NCBI GenBank assembly: GCA_001510575.1
Contig: LNGK01000006.1
Span: 2,041,565-2,105,564, forward strand
DNA from: Knoxdaviesia capensis
Taxonomy: Eukaryota; Ascomycota; Sordariomycetes; Microascales; Gondwanamycetaceae
Direction: 5' to 3'
DNA length: 64,000 nt
The stretch's first letter is position 1. Every line of letters begins with the position of its first letter. This document shows positions 44,617 through 59,169 of this stretch, one piece after another. The notes beneath the pieces are model-generated. The model was not told where the DNA came from. It was given only the letters and a program-made list of their open reading frames with translations, and ran no database searches. Made by a program: the position numbers and the translations under genes.

Positions 44617-47550
44617 GGTGGCGGGAGTGTGTGTGTGTGTAGGTAGAAGAGTAGCTAGTAGCGGTGGGGATGGGGAATCTCGTTGACACAAACACGGACG
44701 AGTTCACTCCCGTTGTCGTCGGAGGACGTGCTCTCTCGCGGTTTGAACGCAGAGAGGATTTCAAACACGCTGGGGTCCGGGAGAGTCGATTTTTCAAATA
44801 CAGTCAGAACGAGTGAACGTGACCGAGCGAGGTGAAAGATATTAGAAGTAGTGTAAACGAAAGAAAGTATAGAACCCAAACGAAGGACAGGTTGTATAGA
44901 GCAGAAAAGAGAAAAAAGACTGGAATTAAGAGGCCGTCCACATGTAGATGAACGTCCAGGACACACAGAATTAGGAGGAAGAGAGGGTAGGAGCGAAGTG
45001 AAGGACGAGGAGAGGCAGGACGAGAGAGAGGAAAGAGATGATCGTCCGTCAAGAGATATCACGAGAGTGAGATAAAGAGAGTGCGTGTGTGTGTGTGTGT
45101 AAGAGACAAAGCAAGGTAGAGGTAAGAAGAGAGAACGAATGAAAAGAAAAGAAAGGAAGGGGAAAGAAAACGAGAGGACGGGCCCGACTTTGAGAAGTGG
45201 GAGGACGAGGGAGAAAAGAGAAGAGAAAAAAAGAAGGAATTAAAAAGAGAGACTGACGATGGTTCCTCGTCTAAAGGGGCGGTGTGTGTGAACGAAAGGT
45301 ACGCTTGGGATATCCATGCGTCTAGCTGAACAGAGGCTAGACGAGAAAGAGCTGGGGATGAGAGTGGGAGAGAGAGAGAGACGAAGAGAGAGAGCGCCGA
45401 GCCCAAACGGTGCAGAGGTGTGCGGTCGGGAGAGAGAGAGAGTGTGTGAGTGAGTGTGTGTGATAGGGTGGGAGAGGGTGGGAGGAGTGGGAGGAGGGGA
45501 GAGTGAGAGTGACAGGAACAGCCAGCGCAGGGAAGAAAGAAAGAAGCAGCCTGAGAGACAAACACACACACACAGAGAGAGAGAGAGAGATCACCACACA
45601 CTCAACGAGGTCCAGGATAGGTTTGGCTTCTCTCTCTCTCAGGTATTGGAACGACGGGGGACCAGGCCCGGGCCCTGGTTCGTGTAGGCGGAAGTGAGGG
45701 GAGTTCGCAGACGCCAAACAGCCCGTTCGCCCATCATCTTTTTTTTTTCCTCGTTCTCTCTCTCCTGGTCGGATATGCCACACGTAAAGATACACATACC
45801 CTGGTCCATCAACCTCCCGTTTTCACACGCCCCCTACCCGGTCCACACACACGCCCCTCGAAAGCTGAAGTGAACTGAACAGCAAGCCGCAGAACCTGAA
45901 GCGAGGGGCCCCTAGCCAGGTCGGATTATTTTCTCTCTTCTTTTTCTCTCTTTTTTTGCGTTGTGGAGCCTTTCAAGCGTGGTTCGGACACAGAGTGAGT
46001 GTAAGTCGACTTGGGTGGTGGTGGTGGTGATAGTTGAGGGGAGAGCAGAGAGAATCACCATATTTCCCTCCCTCTGCGATCGATCAGTACAGAAGAGTCC
46101 CCTCACTCATCCCCAACCCCACCATTAGAAGAACCAAGAGAACAAAAACACCCGAGAAAGGTTGGGCTGTGTTAGATCTGAGGGAGGAGGGCAAGAGAGA
46201 GACACGGGGGAGGGGAAGAACCACTCGATTCTCCCTGAGCATCTCTCCCTCCCCGGTGTGTGTCTCGCTCTCTCTCTCTTATAACCCTCTCTCGTGGCCC
46301 TTCTCTCAGCTTACCTACAGTGTACTACATACACTACAGCCTCTGCCACCTCTCTTCGTCTGGTGTCTGACTCGGAATCGCGCCAACCCGTCCACTGCTG
46401 TCGGATCAACCCTCTGCTTCTTGTTCTCTGGCCGTGGTACCACACCAGACTAGAGCGTAGTGTACTTACGAGGAGGGGAGGCAAAAGCCGGCTCTCGTTG
46501 AAAATAGCAGGAATCTATCAACCTTCAAAAACTCCCAAGGGCATTCCTTTTGAGGTTCGAATCAACGGGCCCCGATTAAAAATTAAAGATCAAATAAAAG
46601 TCAATAAACGAAAAGACTAAAAAGAAGAAGAAAAAAAACAAACCTACCCAACTGAAAGAGAAAAAAAATATGCCCACGCCGGCGTCGCTTCTCTCACCTG
46701 CGACAACAGCCGGCGGCCTAAGTGTCCCCCATAGTCTATTACCTTCATCTGTGTGTCTGTGTGTGTGTCGTCGGTGGCGTTTCGCCCAGTCTCTCTCCCG
46801 CCACCAAGGAAACATTCACACCGCAGTCCGTCTCTTCCCTCTGGCCCCCTTAAGCGGAGCTTCTCAAAAACGCCCATTTCTTTTTTTAGTGGTTTTTTTC
46901 TCTCACCTATTTCTTCAGCCAGACACCAGTTGCTCGTTGGTTTTAGTGTCGGTGGTAGTGTCTGTGGTTCCTGGATTGGACTGACAGTAACGTGGTCTGG
47001 CGTCCGGCTGTGAGATGGTTCCCCTGATTGGTGGAAGATGAAGTGATTTGGACTTTATGAGTCGAAACCCCTCCTGAGTCCGGCTTGTGCTCGTGTTTTT
47101 GCCCTACCGGAGACAAAATCACGATAGGTTGATTTAGGGTGCACACGGCCAAGCCGGACGTTGACAAAAAAAGAAGAAAAAAACAGGGTTCTTGGGGGGA
47201 GAATAGCCGAGTGGGGAGAAAGGGGGAGATGCCTGTGGTGGAGAACATGCTGGTGGAAGAGGTCTTCCAGATCAAAATGGAAGCCAGTTCACAGTGGTTT
47301 CGATGAGTATCAACCGCATCCCACCGGCGATGTGTGAAGCCGATGTCAGTCGGCTTCCTAACGGTGAGGTCCAGCATCGCGATGTGCTTGAATAGCCTCA
47401 GAAGAGAACAGCCATGTCATTCACCATCAACACTCACCAACCCTTCCGGACCAACTTCCAGCCTAGACTCCCGCCCCCTTAGACGGACTCAGGGCTGCCA
47501 GCCCACATAACAGCGAACAATCTTGACGGGCGTGGACACACAGACACACT

Positions 47551-47570
47551 ACTGTACAGTACAGTACTGG
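47551..47570. repeat. Short copy of the TACTG/CAGTA palindrome
   Basis: ACTGTACAGTACAGTACTGG, a 20-bp version of the repeat found at 6045-6132. Similar copies lie at 48221-48247, 50576-50590, 54519-54533, 54755-54766 and 55455-55473. Confidence 0.8.
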
Positions 47571-48468
47571 ACCTGAGATACGAGCCACCTAAGCCAAGGT
47601 TGGGCTGCCCAACGGCCAACCTGCAACGGTCGTCCAACAACAGACAAATATCTGTCTCGTTGCCTGGTCGTGCCCGTTCCCCGCCAGCTGTGCAGCACGG
47701 CGGAACGCCACCAAACGAGAGAAAGCAAGGGGGAAAAAAAAGAAGAAAAAAACAACGACAATTGGAAATCTTCCCCGAGGCTCAATTAGAAAGACAGAGA
47801 AGAAAAACCTGTTCAGCTGCAGTACAGCTCATGGGTGGGTAAGGGGGGCGTGTGAATCCAAACGCTGGCCCCTGGTCCATCACCCATCTGCAGCCGCCAA
47901 TTACGGGAATTTCGTCTCGTCCGGAAAGGACGCCTGATATCGTCTAATCTAGCAAATGCCGGCTACTGTGATACTGGTTCTGTGCTGGGCTATACCGTGC
48001 TGCCCGCCCTGAAGGACCGCCAGCGAAAAAGGACCTGCGTTCACTTGCACAGGGAAGTCCAGCTGTGTTCGTTTCTGTTCTTCTACGGTGGCTTCTGCGC
48101 TGTGATACAGGTATAGCATAGCATAGCTGGGTCTGGGATTGTCCGTTGAGCCCCATTTCACCGGTGATTGCACTGTCGATCCGGGAATTATCTCAACGGA
48201 CTGAACGAGAGGGTGCAGTCAGTACATACTGTACTGTACAGTACATGCACATATACTCGTGGTTCTGCAAATGATGGTCGTCAGTATTCAACGCTCTGAT
48301 GGTCAGAAGAAAGAAATGTCACTCTTATCTTAATTGTCGCCAGCCAAGACGTTCAGAGCCCATCCTCACGGGAAACATTGTTTCACAGAAACCTGCCCGT
48401 CCGTGGAGACCCTCCAGGCTTGGCCTCTCCCCCAAGACGCCATGCCAGAAAGCTTATAGTACAACATC

Positions 48469-48500
48469 AACAATAATAATAATCATAATCATAATAATAA
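48469..48500. repeat. AAT/CAT trinucleotide microsatellite
   Basis: About 32 bp of AAT units with interspersed CAT units, directly readable in the gene-free region. Confidence 0.85.
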
Positions 48501-51500
48501 AAACCCCCGACATCAAGAATTCATCACCATCACCGGCGGCATTCACGACAAGCCACCAGGCCCTTCCCTTCAACACTGTACGAGGACAGCTCGCGAGCGT
48601 GGGAACATACTGTGTGTGTGTGTGTGTGCAAACGCTGGTTCCTCAGGTATAATAATATTGAGACCGGGGGGGCGATAACACCCGCCGGGATTGGGACCAG
48701 GCAGCATCAACGTATTGTTCTTCTCATCTCAAAATACCCCCCCCCCCCTGGTCGGCCCAACTGTCGTATTGGCGGGAGACCCAGAATTGATCAGCGTCGA
48801 CAGACCCCGACACCAGAGGCGGTGGTGGTAAAGGGGAGGGAAAAAAAGAAAGAAAAAGCTTGGGAGGTGTTTTTCTTTTTTTTTTCGCTCCCCACGCAGA
48901 TACTTGACGCGTGCTTACTCCGGCCGCTTACAGCCGGTTTCCCGAAGGCCTGGGTTTGGGTATATAACTGCCGTCAGAAGAAGCTGCGATAGCATGACAT
49001 CAACTCTCTCTCTGGGTCTCGTATCGTGAAGATGGCAGTTCTTGTAGAAGACATAGAAGATAACAGTGACACAACCATCGCAAAAGGCGCCATCCCATCC
49101 ACACCCACCCACGCATTTGATTCCATCTCAACCACTGCAAGACAAGTCAACAATGCATTGCCAAGGTTTCCCTCCTATCTGCTGATGGGGGGGCGGCTGA
49201 ACGGTCTATTCGTGCTGCTGGTGCGATGCCGAGATCTCGGTTAGTTCACGTTGCCCATTTCCTTGCTTTTTTCGGTGCCACGATGCCCCCCTAATCCTAA
49301 GCTGGGTGGTCTACTATTCTTATGTTCACTTTGGTACTAGGTTCGTTTTTTCTTTTTTTAATCGCTGGTGTCTTCTATGCATCGTGAAATTATCAGGGCT
49401 GGAATGTGATGTTTGCGCTGCATGGACCTTGGCATGGCTGGCGGCTGTCTTCATATCAATTTATCAAAACACACCACATTGGCAATCCCGGGATTGGTTC
49501 TTCAGCCACAACTGTCATTATCATCACAAACAAGTTTGTTGGTACCCTTGACGGAAAGACAAAAGCTAAGGCTTCCCTCCCGGCACCGCCAGGACGTGTC
49601 TCGAAGAGAAGTGGGTGGCTTCTTGGCAGCTGGAATAGCAGACCTGCGAAAGATCAACCCAGGACCTCGTCCGTGAGGCCTGTTGTGTGTGGCATAGAGT
49701 CTCTGGTATACAGGCATATCATAAAAACCTGTTCCCGCGGTATCTCTCTGTCTCTCTTGTCATCCCGGCGACACAGGCGGGTTCGGGTTAGGGGTTGGGT
49801 TGGGTTGGGCGTTGTGTGCTTGGCCCACACAAGCCCTGCAACCCAGGCACTTCGGGGGTGATAGGCCGTGTCGGGCGCCGGTATCTCGGGTTTCTCACGC
49901 TGGGTGGTATTCACGACCTCCCGGCACCCGATCGGCTGCGAAAGTCGCCCGTGCTGATGATGGTGAATCTCGCTGTGCAGCAACATGATATCGCATCACC
50001 ACCGCCCGGAACGAACAGACCCCAGACCATACGTAGTGTGTTTGTCCCCCGCATTTTTTTCTCCACCAAGAATCTAACCTCCAGAAATGCACCTAAGCGA
50101 TAATTCTTCCCTTCTTTCTAGTTCTTCTAGCGCTGGTGTTGCTACTATACTGGAATGCACGCCTTTTAACCGGCCGGTGCTGGCGCCCCCCGTTAAACCG
50201 GCGATATGCCGGCTGGAAACTTATGGGGCGCTGGGATTCCGTGCTTCGGGTCAAATATTGGATTTGTGCCCATCAACAGAGCCGCAACGAACATACAGTA
50301 CGTATCTTAGCCCCCATGAAAATCCCCGCGGTGGCAGTCAAGGACCTTTATATGGGCTGTCCTGAGCCGGCTGAAGTCGTGATGGGTTTGCGGTCTCCTT
50401 CAACCTCCCCTCAAGAGATTCAGCCCACCAGACCACCAATTCAAGACAGAAGTAGCTGACATTAGACACCATCATGCAAATATCGTTCAACGTTTTACCT
50501 AAAAAATGGAAAAATCAAAGAGTGGCTTTTGATTTTGCCTCCCCAAACCCTGAACCAGCCAGGCAAGGGTGATGCATACTGTACTGTAGAGCGAAAACCC
50601 GCAAACGCCCCACTAAAGGAATGGAAACCTCCGGGAACTTTGTGTCAAATCCAGGCACCACGCACAAGAAAAAAACACTTCGTGTTACGAGGTACGAGGA
50701 GGGACACAAATGCAACTAGAAACTAGCATGGGAAAAGGAGAGAGAGAGACGAAGTCGTCTTGGTGGGGGGTGCGGGATCCACGATGCGCGAACCTCTTGG
50801 CTCATATTCTACGGTGCGAAGCTGGGCCAAGAATTGTCTGTCTGCTGGACATAGTCCGAATACTTGACCAAGATACAAAGTTACACAGAGTGAGTAGAAT
50901 CGAGTTGGCCTTTCTGTCGTGCGGCTGCAGTTTGTCTCCCCAGCATACAGGAGACTGCTAGAGTGGCATCCATTATTCACGGCTACCATTTGCATCCTGG
51001 TATAAATCCAGACTGAGATGGAGAAAGACGAGGTGCAAAGTCCGCACCCCCACCGCCCGGTGGTCTCGCCAGCTTACTCTGCCAAAGTCCATGCCAACAA
51101 TGGCCCTGTGTTATCGACGTGAGATTCATTGGAAGAGGGCACACTGGGACTTGGCTACATGAATGAATACGAGAACAGCGCATCAGTGTACCGCTATATT
51201 TATAGAAAAAAAAAAAAGACAAAAAAACTGCCAGGGCTCCAGTAATTGGCCAACCATTCGAACACATCAATGCAGATCGGCGCGGCACAGCGACGGATCA
51301 GGCATTGAAAGCCGGAGGATAGGGTTGGGTAACGTCAGTCTCTCTCTGCTATGGTTGCTCGGTGCGTGTATGCCCTTTCCGGGACCTTATCGGCAACATG
51401 AAAGCCCGGAAGGGAGGGGAGAACGCTGTATCCAAGGCATACTACTCGTCAGGGGAGATGGAGATAAGATCTACCGTGGTCGAACAGTTCGACAAAGCTA

Positions 51501-54500
51501 CGAGAGGTGTATTCTCAGAGGATGCTGCAGCTGTGAAATGATGTCGCACGCACTGTCAGTCTCTAGAACTACAATATTCGCCCTCAAGCTTTCTTTGCCC
51601 GTGAGCTTTCAAGACACAAGCTTCGGAGGAGAGACCCACACACCCACACACACCCACTACCCAAAAACCCACTACCCACAAACCCAACGCTCTAGAACGT
51701 CATTTTGGTCGCAGGATCCAGCGGAACATCCTCAGCGTGTAGGGCCTCTCCAAAGGCCTGCTATAGCCGGCGTATCGCGACGAGAGAACGCCGCGTCTTC
51801 CTGCTCCTCCACTGCTGCCGGCGCAAATTGCAGTCAGTGCGTGTTACAGGTGGCGATCCACTACTGCAGACACACTGTTGCAGCGGGGTTGTAACGGCGG
51901 ACAGGAAACTATTACTGAGTCCTCGCACAGAACACGGTTTAGACTGCCTGTGCAGTGTACTCCTGTACACCACGCTGTTCCCGGGCTGTATGTGTGTGTG
52001 TGTGTGTGTTGTCTAACCTGATCATCAATCATCGCGCTCACGCTCGTGGCAGAGCCTCTCCGCTTGTATCCCTCTGGTGGTCTTCTGCCCCTCTGCGTGA
52101 TGATGTACCACCTCCCCTCCCTAGCACCTGAAATGCACTTCCAACCACGGCATTTCGGTCATTGTCGACTGAACTCGCTCGTCGCGTATATGCAGGTCTT
52201 CTCAGTGGGCATCGTTCAGCCAGCCCGCCAGCCCATTAGCCACCGACGACACAGAGTCTTAGCCTGAGAGTCTATGCAGATACATCGTCTCGGCTGCAAT
52301 CCCTTCACAGGGGGTTTTGAAAACACGAGACACATTCCACCCAGTGGTCAAAGTGTGTGTTGAAACTCTTTTATCAAAGTTCGCAGGGTCTTCTAGTTTT
52401 CTGTTGTGTGGTATCCACTGCGTAGTGCGTCAACTCCTTTCGTATCGCCAACACTTGGGCTTCTCACCAATGCAGGCAGAGCGAGGAGGACCGTCGCATG
52501 CGCCCAAACTCTCCACACTTCAGGTTTGCAGGGGTTCCCGACCACAGAAAGACGAGGGAAAAACGAGCGGTGGTGGCGAAACACGCCGGTGCTCGTATTG
52601 ATGGGCCCTCCTCAGCTTCAGAAATAGGTGGTTGTCAGCAGTGCATCACCAGTGGTGAAATTTCATGGATGGATGTGTGTGTGTGTGCGGCATCGGAGCC
52701 ACAAAACGTTCCGTTTATTCACTGGCTGGCCATACAGAACGTGTGTTACATTGTTTGGGTCTCTGAGAAGAATCCCGAGTGAGACAGAGGCGGAGAGTCC
52801 ACCTTTACACAGCCAAAATCCCAGAGCGTACACGGAACCCAACGTCCGGCCGTTACACACGCCACACACACACATATGCATGTATATATAACACGAGCAG
52901 CTGGTGGATTCCCGTTTCGTTTCACGTCCGCGGACCCTGCTCAGATTCAATTCTCTCTGGCTGCAAAAACACACCGTCCGTAGTCAGCTCGTTCGACGCT
53001 GTGTTTCTGGGAGCTGTAGGCCCGGCGCTGCGGGGAGGAGGAAGGCCAGATCCGTGCAAAGTGGTGGGTGTTCGCCCGGTTCCCACTGATGATCGCTGGG
53101 AGGAGGGGCCGGCTCCGGTTGCACCAGCGATGATGTGACTTGATGCCCTGCCTCCCTCTCAGGCTGTTTATGGTGAGACCGGCTGATCCTCGCACGCAGT
53201 TGAGTCTGTCTGCAGGTTCATGTCGTGCCCACCAACACTGATTCTTCCAGTAGTGCTACGTCTGGACAGAGCAAACTTTTCAATCTCGCTTGCTGCAATG
53301 GTGTATGCCGATACTCACCTCCTGCCAAAGTCGAGACGCTCGCCAGTCCCAACAGGCCCGCCAAGAACACCAGGGAAGGAAAGTTGCGCCTGACGGAGCG
53401 GGAGGCCAGAGAGACGTGCTGGGGGGGGGTTGATCTTCCGGGTAAACGATAACAAACGGCAAATAAAACCCCGTGCTATTATGCGCTCTTCAACAGGTGC
53501 AAGCCCAGAAACCCTGGACAATACTCCGTCACCGGGTTGGTTTCTTCAGCCTTGGGATGCACCGGCCAGGAGGCTCATCTGTCAAGTTGAGAAATTACTA
53601 CCACGTTGGAAGCTGGATGCGCGCGTGTGAGAGAGAGAGAGTGTGTGTGTGTCTCTCTCTCACGGATTTGTCCGTTCAGGGCTCCGGGGAGTCCATCACC
53701 AACCCGGCCGGGGTGGATGAGAGCTAGAGAACAAACATTCGTGCAGTGAGGGCGTGTTGGAATGCGCCTAGCTCAGGCCTGTGAGTTGGCAGATATCGCT
53801 AACCTTCGTCCGCCTTTCCCAGTCGAGGCTGGCGTCCACGGCCTCCTTTTCTGTTGTTTGTGTGTATCACCCATGAAAAAAGAAGAAGAAAAAAAACCCC
53901 CCTGTGCGAGTGGGTGCCGGGCCATTCGGGGCTTAGTTCAGGAGTAACACAGCTGAACTGGCCCCATCTCCCAATACGGCCTGGCGGCGAGCACGGATTT
54001 TCTTTTTTTCGCTCTCGCCCATCTTGCGATATTTTGTGTCTCTGTTACCGCCTGGCCTAGTGTCTTCTCGGGTGGAAAGGACCTGAGACGTGTGAGGAGG
54101 CACTGATCTGTGATTTCCGGCATCAAATCGAGATGGGCCTGGCGCGGGGCGGGACAGTGCAAGCTGGTCTTGATTGAGCGTAGCTATGTGTTCAGAGTCT
54201 CCCCATCCTCAACTCGTCCGCGGCCGTGATATGGAAGACTAATTAAGCCCGTGAGCGCTTTCTTGCCAGCCCGGGCGGCGATCTTGGGTGTTCATGCTGC
54301 ACGGGAAATTACCTCCCACACCAACAGGTCTAGCCGCGCTTCCAGATTCTGGATAGAACCAAGGCAGGGTAGGTAGATAAGGACAGAAGAGTCATTAAAG
54401 TTAAGTTTGCCTGCTCCGAAACACGCATATCGTGGCTGTTAGGAGACGTCTTTTCTTGTTCTCTGCTCGGGTTTCGCTGGTCAGGCCCCTCATCCCAACC

Positions 54501-57500
54501 ACCGTTACAGCGCCGACCGTACAGTACAGTACATCACTCACTCCATTCCGCCCATATAATGAGCTCTACGATCACGATCTCGTCACTTTTCCATCACGTT
54601 CTGACAATGCATGTAATATCAGCCACACACACACATTGTGTTTGGGAAGCGAGGGGTTAAAATAAGATAAACGACACGACACGACACGGAACCCGACATA
54701 GCCAGCCCGTCCCTCGTGTAGTAGTATCATGGTATCTGGGTCTATACGGTATACACAGTACTGTAAATTCCAGCTCAGACGCCACTTTTGCCCATTGCCG
54801 GAAGCGGGCGGTAAGAAACAGCACACATAGCACACGGCAACGAGCAGAACATCGGGTGGCGTCCTGAGCTTCTATTTATATTCGTTTCCCAGTTCTGATC
54901 CGGGCTACTGCAGGTTCTGCTTCTCCTGAGAGCCCCAAACTCTCCCTATCACACCACGTCCACCACCAACAAGAACAACACACAACTCGCTTGCCGGCCT
55001 ACAGGTGGAGCCCGCCATGACTGCCTATACGGCCTCGCCAAGTCCTCCAGGAAGAAGCGTCCGAGGGAGCTGCGTCTCGACGATACCCAAACAACAGCCA
55101 CTGATGTGGGGGCCCCCGAAACGGGTTCTAGAGCCCGTTGGGACACCTAGCATCCTCCCTGGGCGGGTTTGACTCTCATAACTGAGTGATGCGGTTGGAA
55201 GGTGCAGGCGCAAGTATATCTAGCCTTGTTTGTGGTGCTGCACCATTACTTCTGGTTTTCAGCTTTCTGGCTGGGTGGTTGTGGTGCTCGTCTTTGTCCT
55301 ACGATGTCGTTCTCCACATATGATTTTCCCTCTTGGCCGTCATCTTTCCATCTTTCCCTGGTACTGCCGAGCCGGCCGTTTCTCGTATCCTTCAAAGAGG
55401 ATGCACCTCGTCTGACATGGCGTTATCTTGTTCGATATTGGCTCTGCGGTATATATACTGTACAGTACAGTAAGACCGGCTGCTGTGTTTGGTACAGAAC
55501 ATTCATATATATCCATGATCTTACCGGGTGATCTGGCTATCCCGCTGTCTTGCTCCAGTCAAAACGAAGTGTTGTGGAACATTTGTAACCTTTCTTGGAT
55601 AAACTGTTCCGTCTCCTCTCTGCTGCACACACGAACAACCAGAGTAGCCGGGCCACGGCGATATGAGCGGGGCCGGGAAGCGGGCCGGAATGTTCTGATA
55701 TCACACCCTCGCAGGATTCTTCCGCCGAGTGAGACGCCAGCTCCAGAACCACCAGCCATCACATCCTCCAGGCCAGCCACCTGAAAATGGAATCAAGCAG
55801 GGCCATGGCCGGCCTGGCAAACATATCAGCAGTTTTCCAGCCGGGAGGTCGCCACCGACATGAGCCCACGACCCCGACCACCACCACCACCACGACCACC
55901 ACGACAACCACCCCCTCCCATGCCCTGTCGAAAGCGCCAAATACAAGAACAATACAAAAAATGTGAAGCGGCTGAGCGTGCAATATGCAAAAAGCTGTAG
56001 CACTAAGGCAGGATCAGCGCCAGCATTACCAATCTGCCGTTAGTCTAAAACGGGTGCAGAAGACCCAGGTCCAGAAACGCTGGTTTATCTCTGCCAATCT
56101 CTGCACACACACGCACACATCGTGAACCACCAGCCAGGGCTCGGATATAGCAAATAACAATGATTTACAGGAGGGCCCTTCCATGCATTCTCTCCCGCAT
56201 TCGGCCTAGCTTGGGCACCCAAATACCTCTGATATATCCCGCGCATGTTCGTCTCTCTCTCCCATGCTGGTCCACGTATCCGCCGCTGGCCAGCAAGTTG
56301 CTTTTCACTTTGCTGCAGGGAACTGATAAACATGCAGCCACCCACTCAGCGTTGCACCAGATATTCCCAGCCCAGCCAGACTAATGCGGCTCTTCCGTCG
56401 TCATCACCACCGTGTATCACCCGCCCATCCCCCCCTTCCTCTCTGTCCCCTGCACTGCAGCCGGCCACACAGTCCGGTGTCCAATACAGCACGAGTACGG
56501 TCTGTGTCACAGGCCTTATCAGCCAGGGCATTCCCTCTGAATTCTCTTTCTTGTCACCGTGATTTTTTCACGCTTGACCAGGGGCCCGCGAAAATCCTCG
56601 ACGAGCTGGCAGGTCTGGGCTTTCTGGGTATTGGGTTCCCCGATGGACTAACTCGGATAGGTTGCATTAATCGATATTGAACTTCCACCACGTTCAGGAG
56701 ATTCTGGGGTCTTCAAAACTCATTCCATCAATTCGCTCATCATCAACTCATACGGAGTCTCAACTCTCAACGACACGGGACTCCGAGTCTCAAGTCCGAG
56801 CAGCCGGCGTTGTCGTGGAAGCCAGTGTCAAAGCCACAGTAACCAAAAGTCTTGTTCGGGTAGGTTAGGGCTCGGAGACTTTTCTCTCAGGATTCCGTGC
56901 CTGCGAAATTAGGCGTGAAGTACCTGATACCATCCGGAGTGACATTGTGTCACTCAAACGCCCATCACTCAATTCAACAGAAAAGGGCCCTCTGCTGGCT
57001 CGCAATCGCCCCCCCTGCCCATCACACCAGCTGTAGACAACATCAATGCTACCATACGCACAATAGTATGCCTTCTGCACACTCAAGCAGGGCTTCTCGC
57101 ACCGCCCATCCATTATCTGCTTGGCACACGGCCACGTCGAAATCTGTGTCCAAAGAGGGCAAGATCGTCGTTCGCGAGCAGACGATACGGTAACTCATGT
57201 TATCTCTGGCCTGTTATCGCTTGGAAACACCGACGGGCGTGTGTGTTGGTGCTGCCGTGCTTCTGTGGTCCGGGTGGTGCGGACTTGCGGTGCCGATAAC
57301 CACACCCCCCATGCGATGCAACGCTGTGCATTCGCCGCCATATATCAATAGAGGGATCGCCCTGAACGGTGCCCCCCATATGAGTTCTGGCTGTTTTTCG
57401 CCCTTCTGCCTATGGCAGGGTGATTTCTGTGGGGGCTGGCGAAAATCCGACACAGCTTGATATCTGCCAAGTGGGAAAGGCAAAAAGAAACCCAGTAACA

Positions 57501-59169
57501 ATGGGACGCTGACAATGCTTGATTGCGCTGTCCGTCCACTGTTTTGGCTTATCCATGGGTGCTTCTGCCATTTCTTTGTGGGTTTTCGTTCCATGGGTTT
57601 GTTTGACTGCACATTTTATCTCCCCGTCACTTTTTTCGCTGAGATAGATCTCCCGATCCGTTGAAGTCCCCCAAACCCGTCTTCCCGGACCCGGTATCGG
57701 CAACAGAAAACTCGCCGGCAGCAAATTTTCGCTGTTCCCCCGGCGGGTCCAACAGCATGGAAGGGGGTGTGTCTTCCGTCCGTCCGCCGTCGAACAGACA
57801 AGCGAGTCTGCAGTGAGATAAGCCGGTACCAGACGATACTACTTTTACGCAAGGCGACGGCGGTCTGCGGGCGAGACGAGCGGCCAAGCTTGGTCGCTTG
57901 CGTTGGGGGTGGTGGAGCAAAGCTGAATCTTGCAGCACTGGTCTGCAGTCCTGGTTGGTCTCGCCTTTTTTTTTTTCTCTTTTTCTCTCGCGCTGGCCGG
58001 ATGATGGATGAGCGTCCCGGTATCACTATATCACATATATACAGTGTATCCATGTGTGTGATATCGACTTGTCCTGCCCGGAAAACCAGGCCCAACGCTT
58101 TCGGCCAGTCAGACGGCCGGCGAGCATCAGCGGCCACATTTGGCTCCTTGATCAAAATGTCGGTGGCAGGATTGGGCTCCTTCGAGCATTACACTATGTG
58201 TACTCTGAAAACCCCGTCGCCAGGCAAGTCTGTTACAGCTTGATGCTCCGACGTCTCTCATTCTGCCGATCGGATACATGCGCATCTTTGCGTTGTGTCT
58301 AAGGGTTACATTGGAACTCTCACATGCAACATGGGCGTAATATCAGCGTGTGAACCAAGCCGCAGACGGAGCTTTCGTCGGCGACATCTCATGCTACAGC
58401 ACCTGGCGATACTACCGTCGGTTTTGGATCCTCCGTCCGAACATTTGCTCTCTGTCTAGGGGTTTCGCCGTGCGGAGCAGCAGAAGAAAATAAAAACACG
58501 CAAGCACAGGTTCCACCCACCCAGAGTTTGCGTTGGGCCGGTTCACTCTCCCGGCCGTTGCGACTGTCTCATACACAGGTTACAGTATGCACACCCTTAT
58601 GTCTGTCCACTTCCGTGTGCCTCTGGAAAGGGGGGGGGGTTGATATTCCCCCGGGGGCTCGCTCGGTCTGCAGCCCGCCAGGCGTGTTCCGGATCGCCGT
58701 CTCAAAAAGACCTGCCATACTCCGCGAGGACAACGCAGATTCCGATGCCGCATCGCATCATGTACGGGGATTGTTTAAATACCGCTCTGTGCGGGCAGTG
58801 CCCCGAGGCTCTCTGTGTCTTACGGGAGAGATGGTAGGATGGTTCTGTCCCAGTGTCAAGGCAGTCGGTGACTCTCGTTGAGACGGTGCTTCGTGTTTCC
58901 AGGCATATCCTTCGCGATATCAATTGCCTATTGTTACTGCCACGTGTTGGCCCTCCACCATAACAACCAGACATGGCACGACCTCGTGAAGTTGCGTAGC
59001 AGCAACGAGCTTCAAGCAAGCTGTGATGCTAGGACGCCATATGTAGAGTAGATGCAACACTTGCAGTATCTGGTGCATACTCCTATTTGTTCTTCCGAAA
59101 CGTTACAGAATATACTCTGTATCCTGCTCTTCAAGCAATATAAAACCACCTTCTCAGTTATCTTCACAG

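Noticed and set aside
41851..44646. 931-codon open frame on the plus strand
   Set aside because: It lies antisense to the GT2 gene over its whole length. The sense strand has clear GT2 motifs, and the antisense protein is Arg/His/Asp/Val-rich without domains. GC-rich codon choice (almost no TTA, CTA or TCA) explains the opening.
46553..46566. GGTTCGAATCAAC, a possible tRNA B box
   Set aside because: No A box at the right distance and no acceptor stem can be paired.
51163..51894. 243-codon frame on the plus strand in the gene desert
   Set aside because: Contains a CACAC-repeat translation (THTPTHTHYPKTHYP) and no domain; codon use is unlike the real genes in this window.
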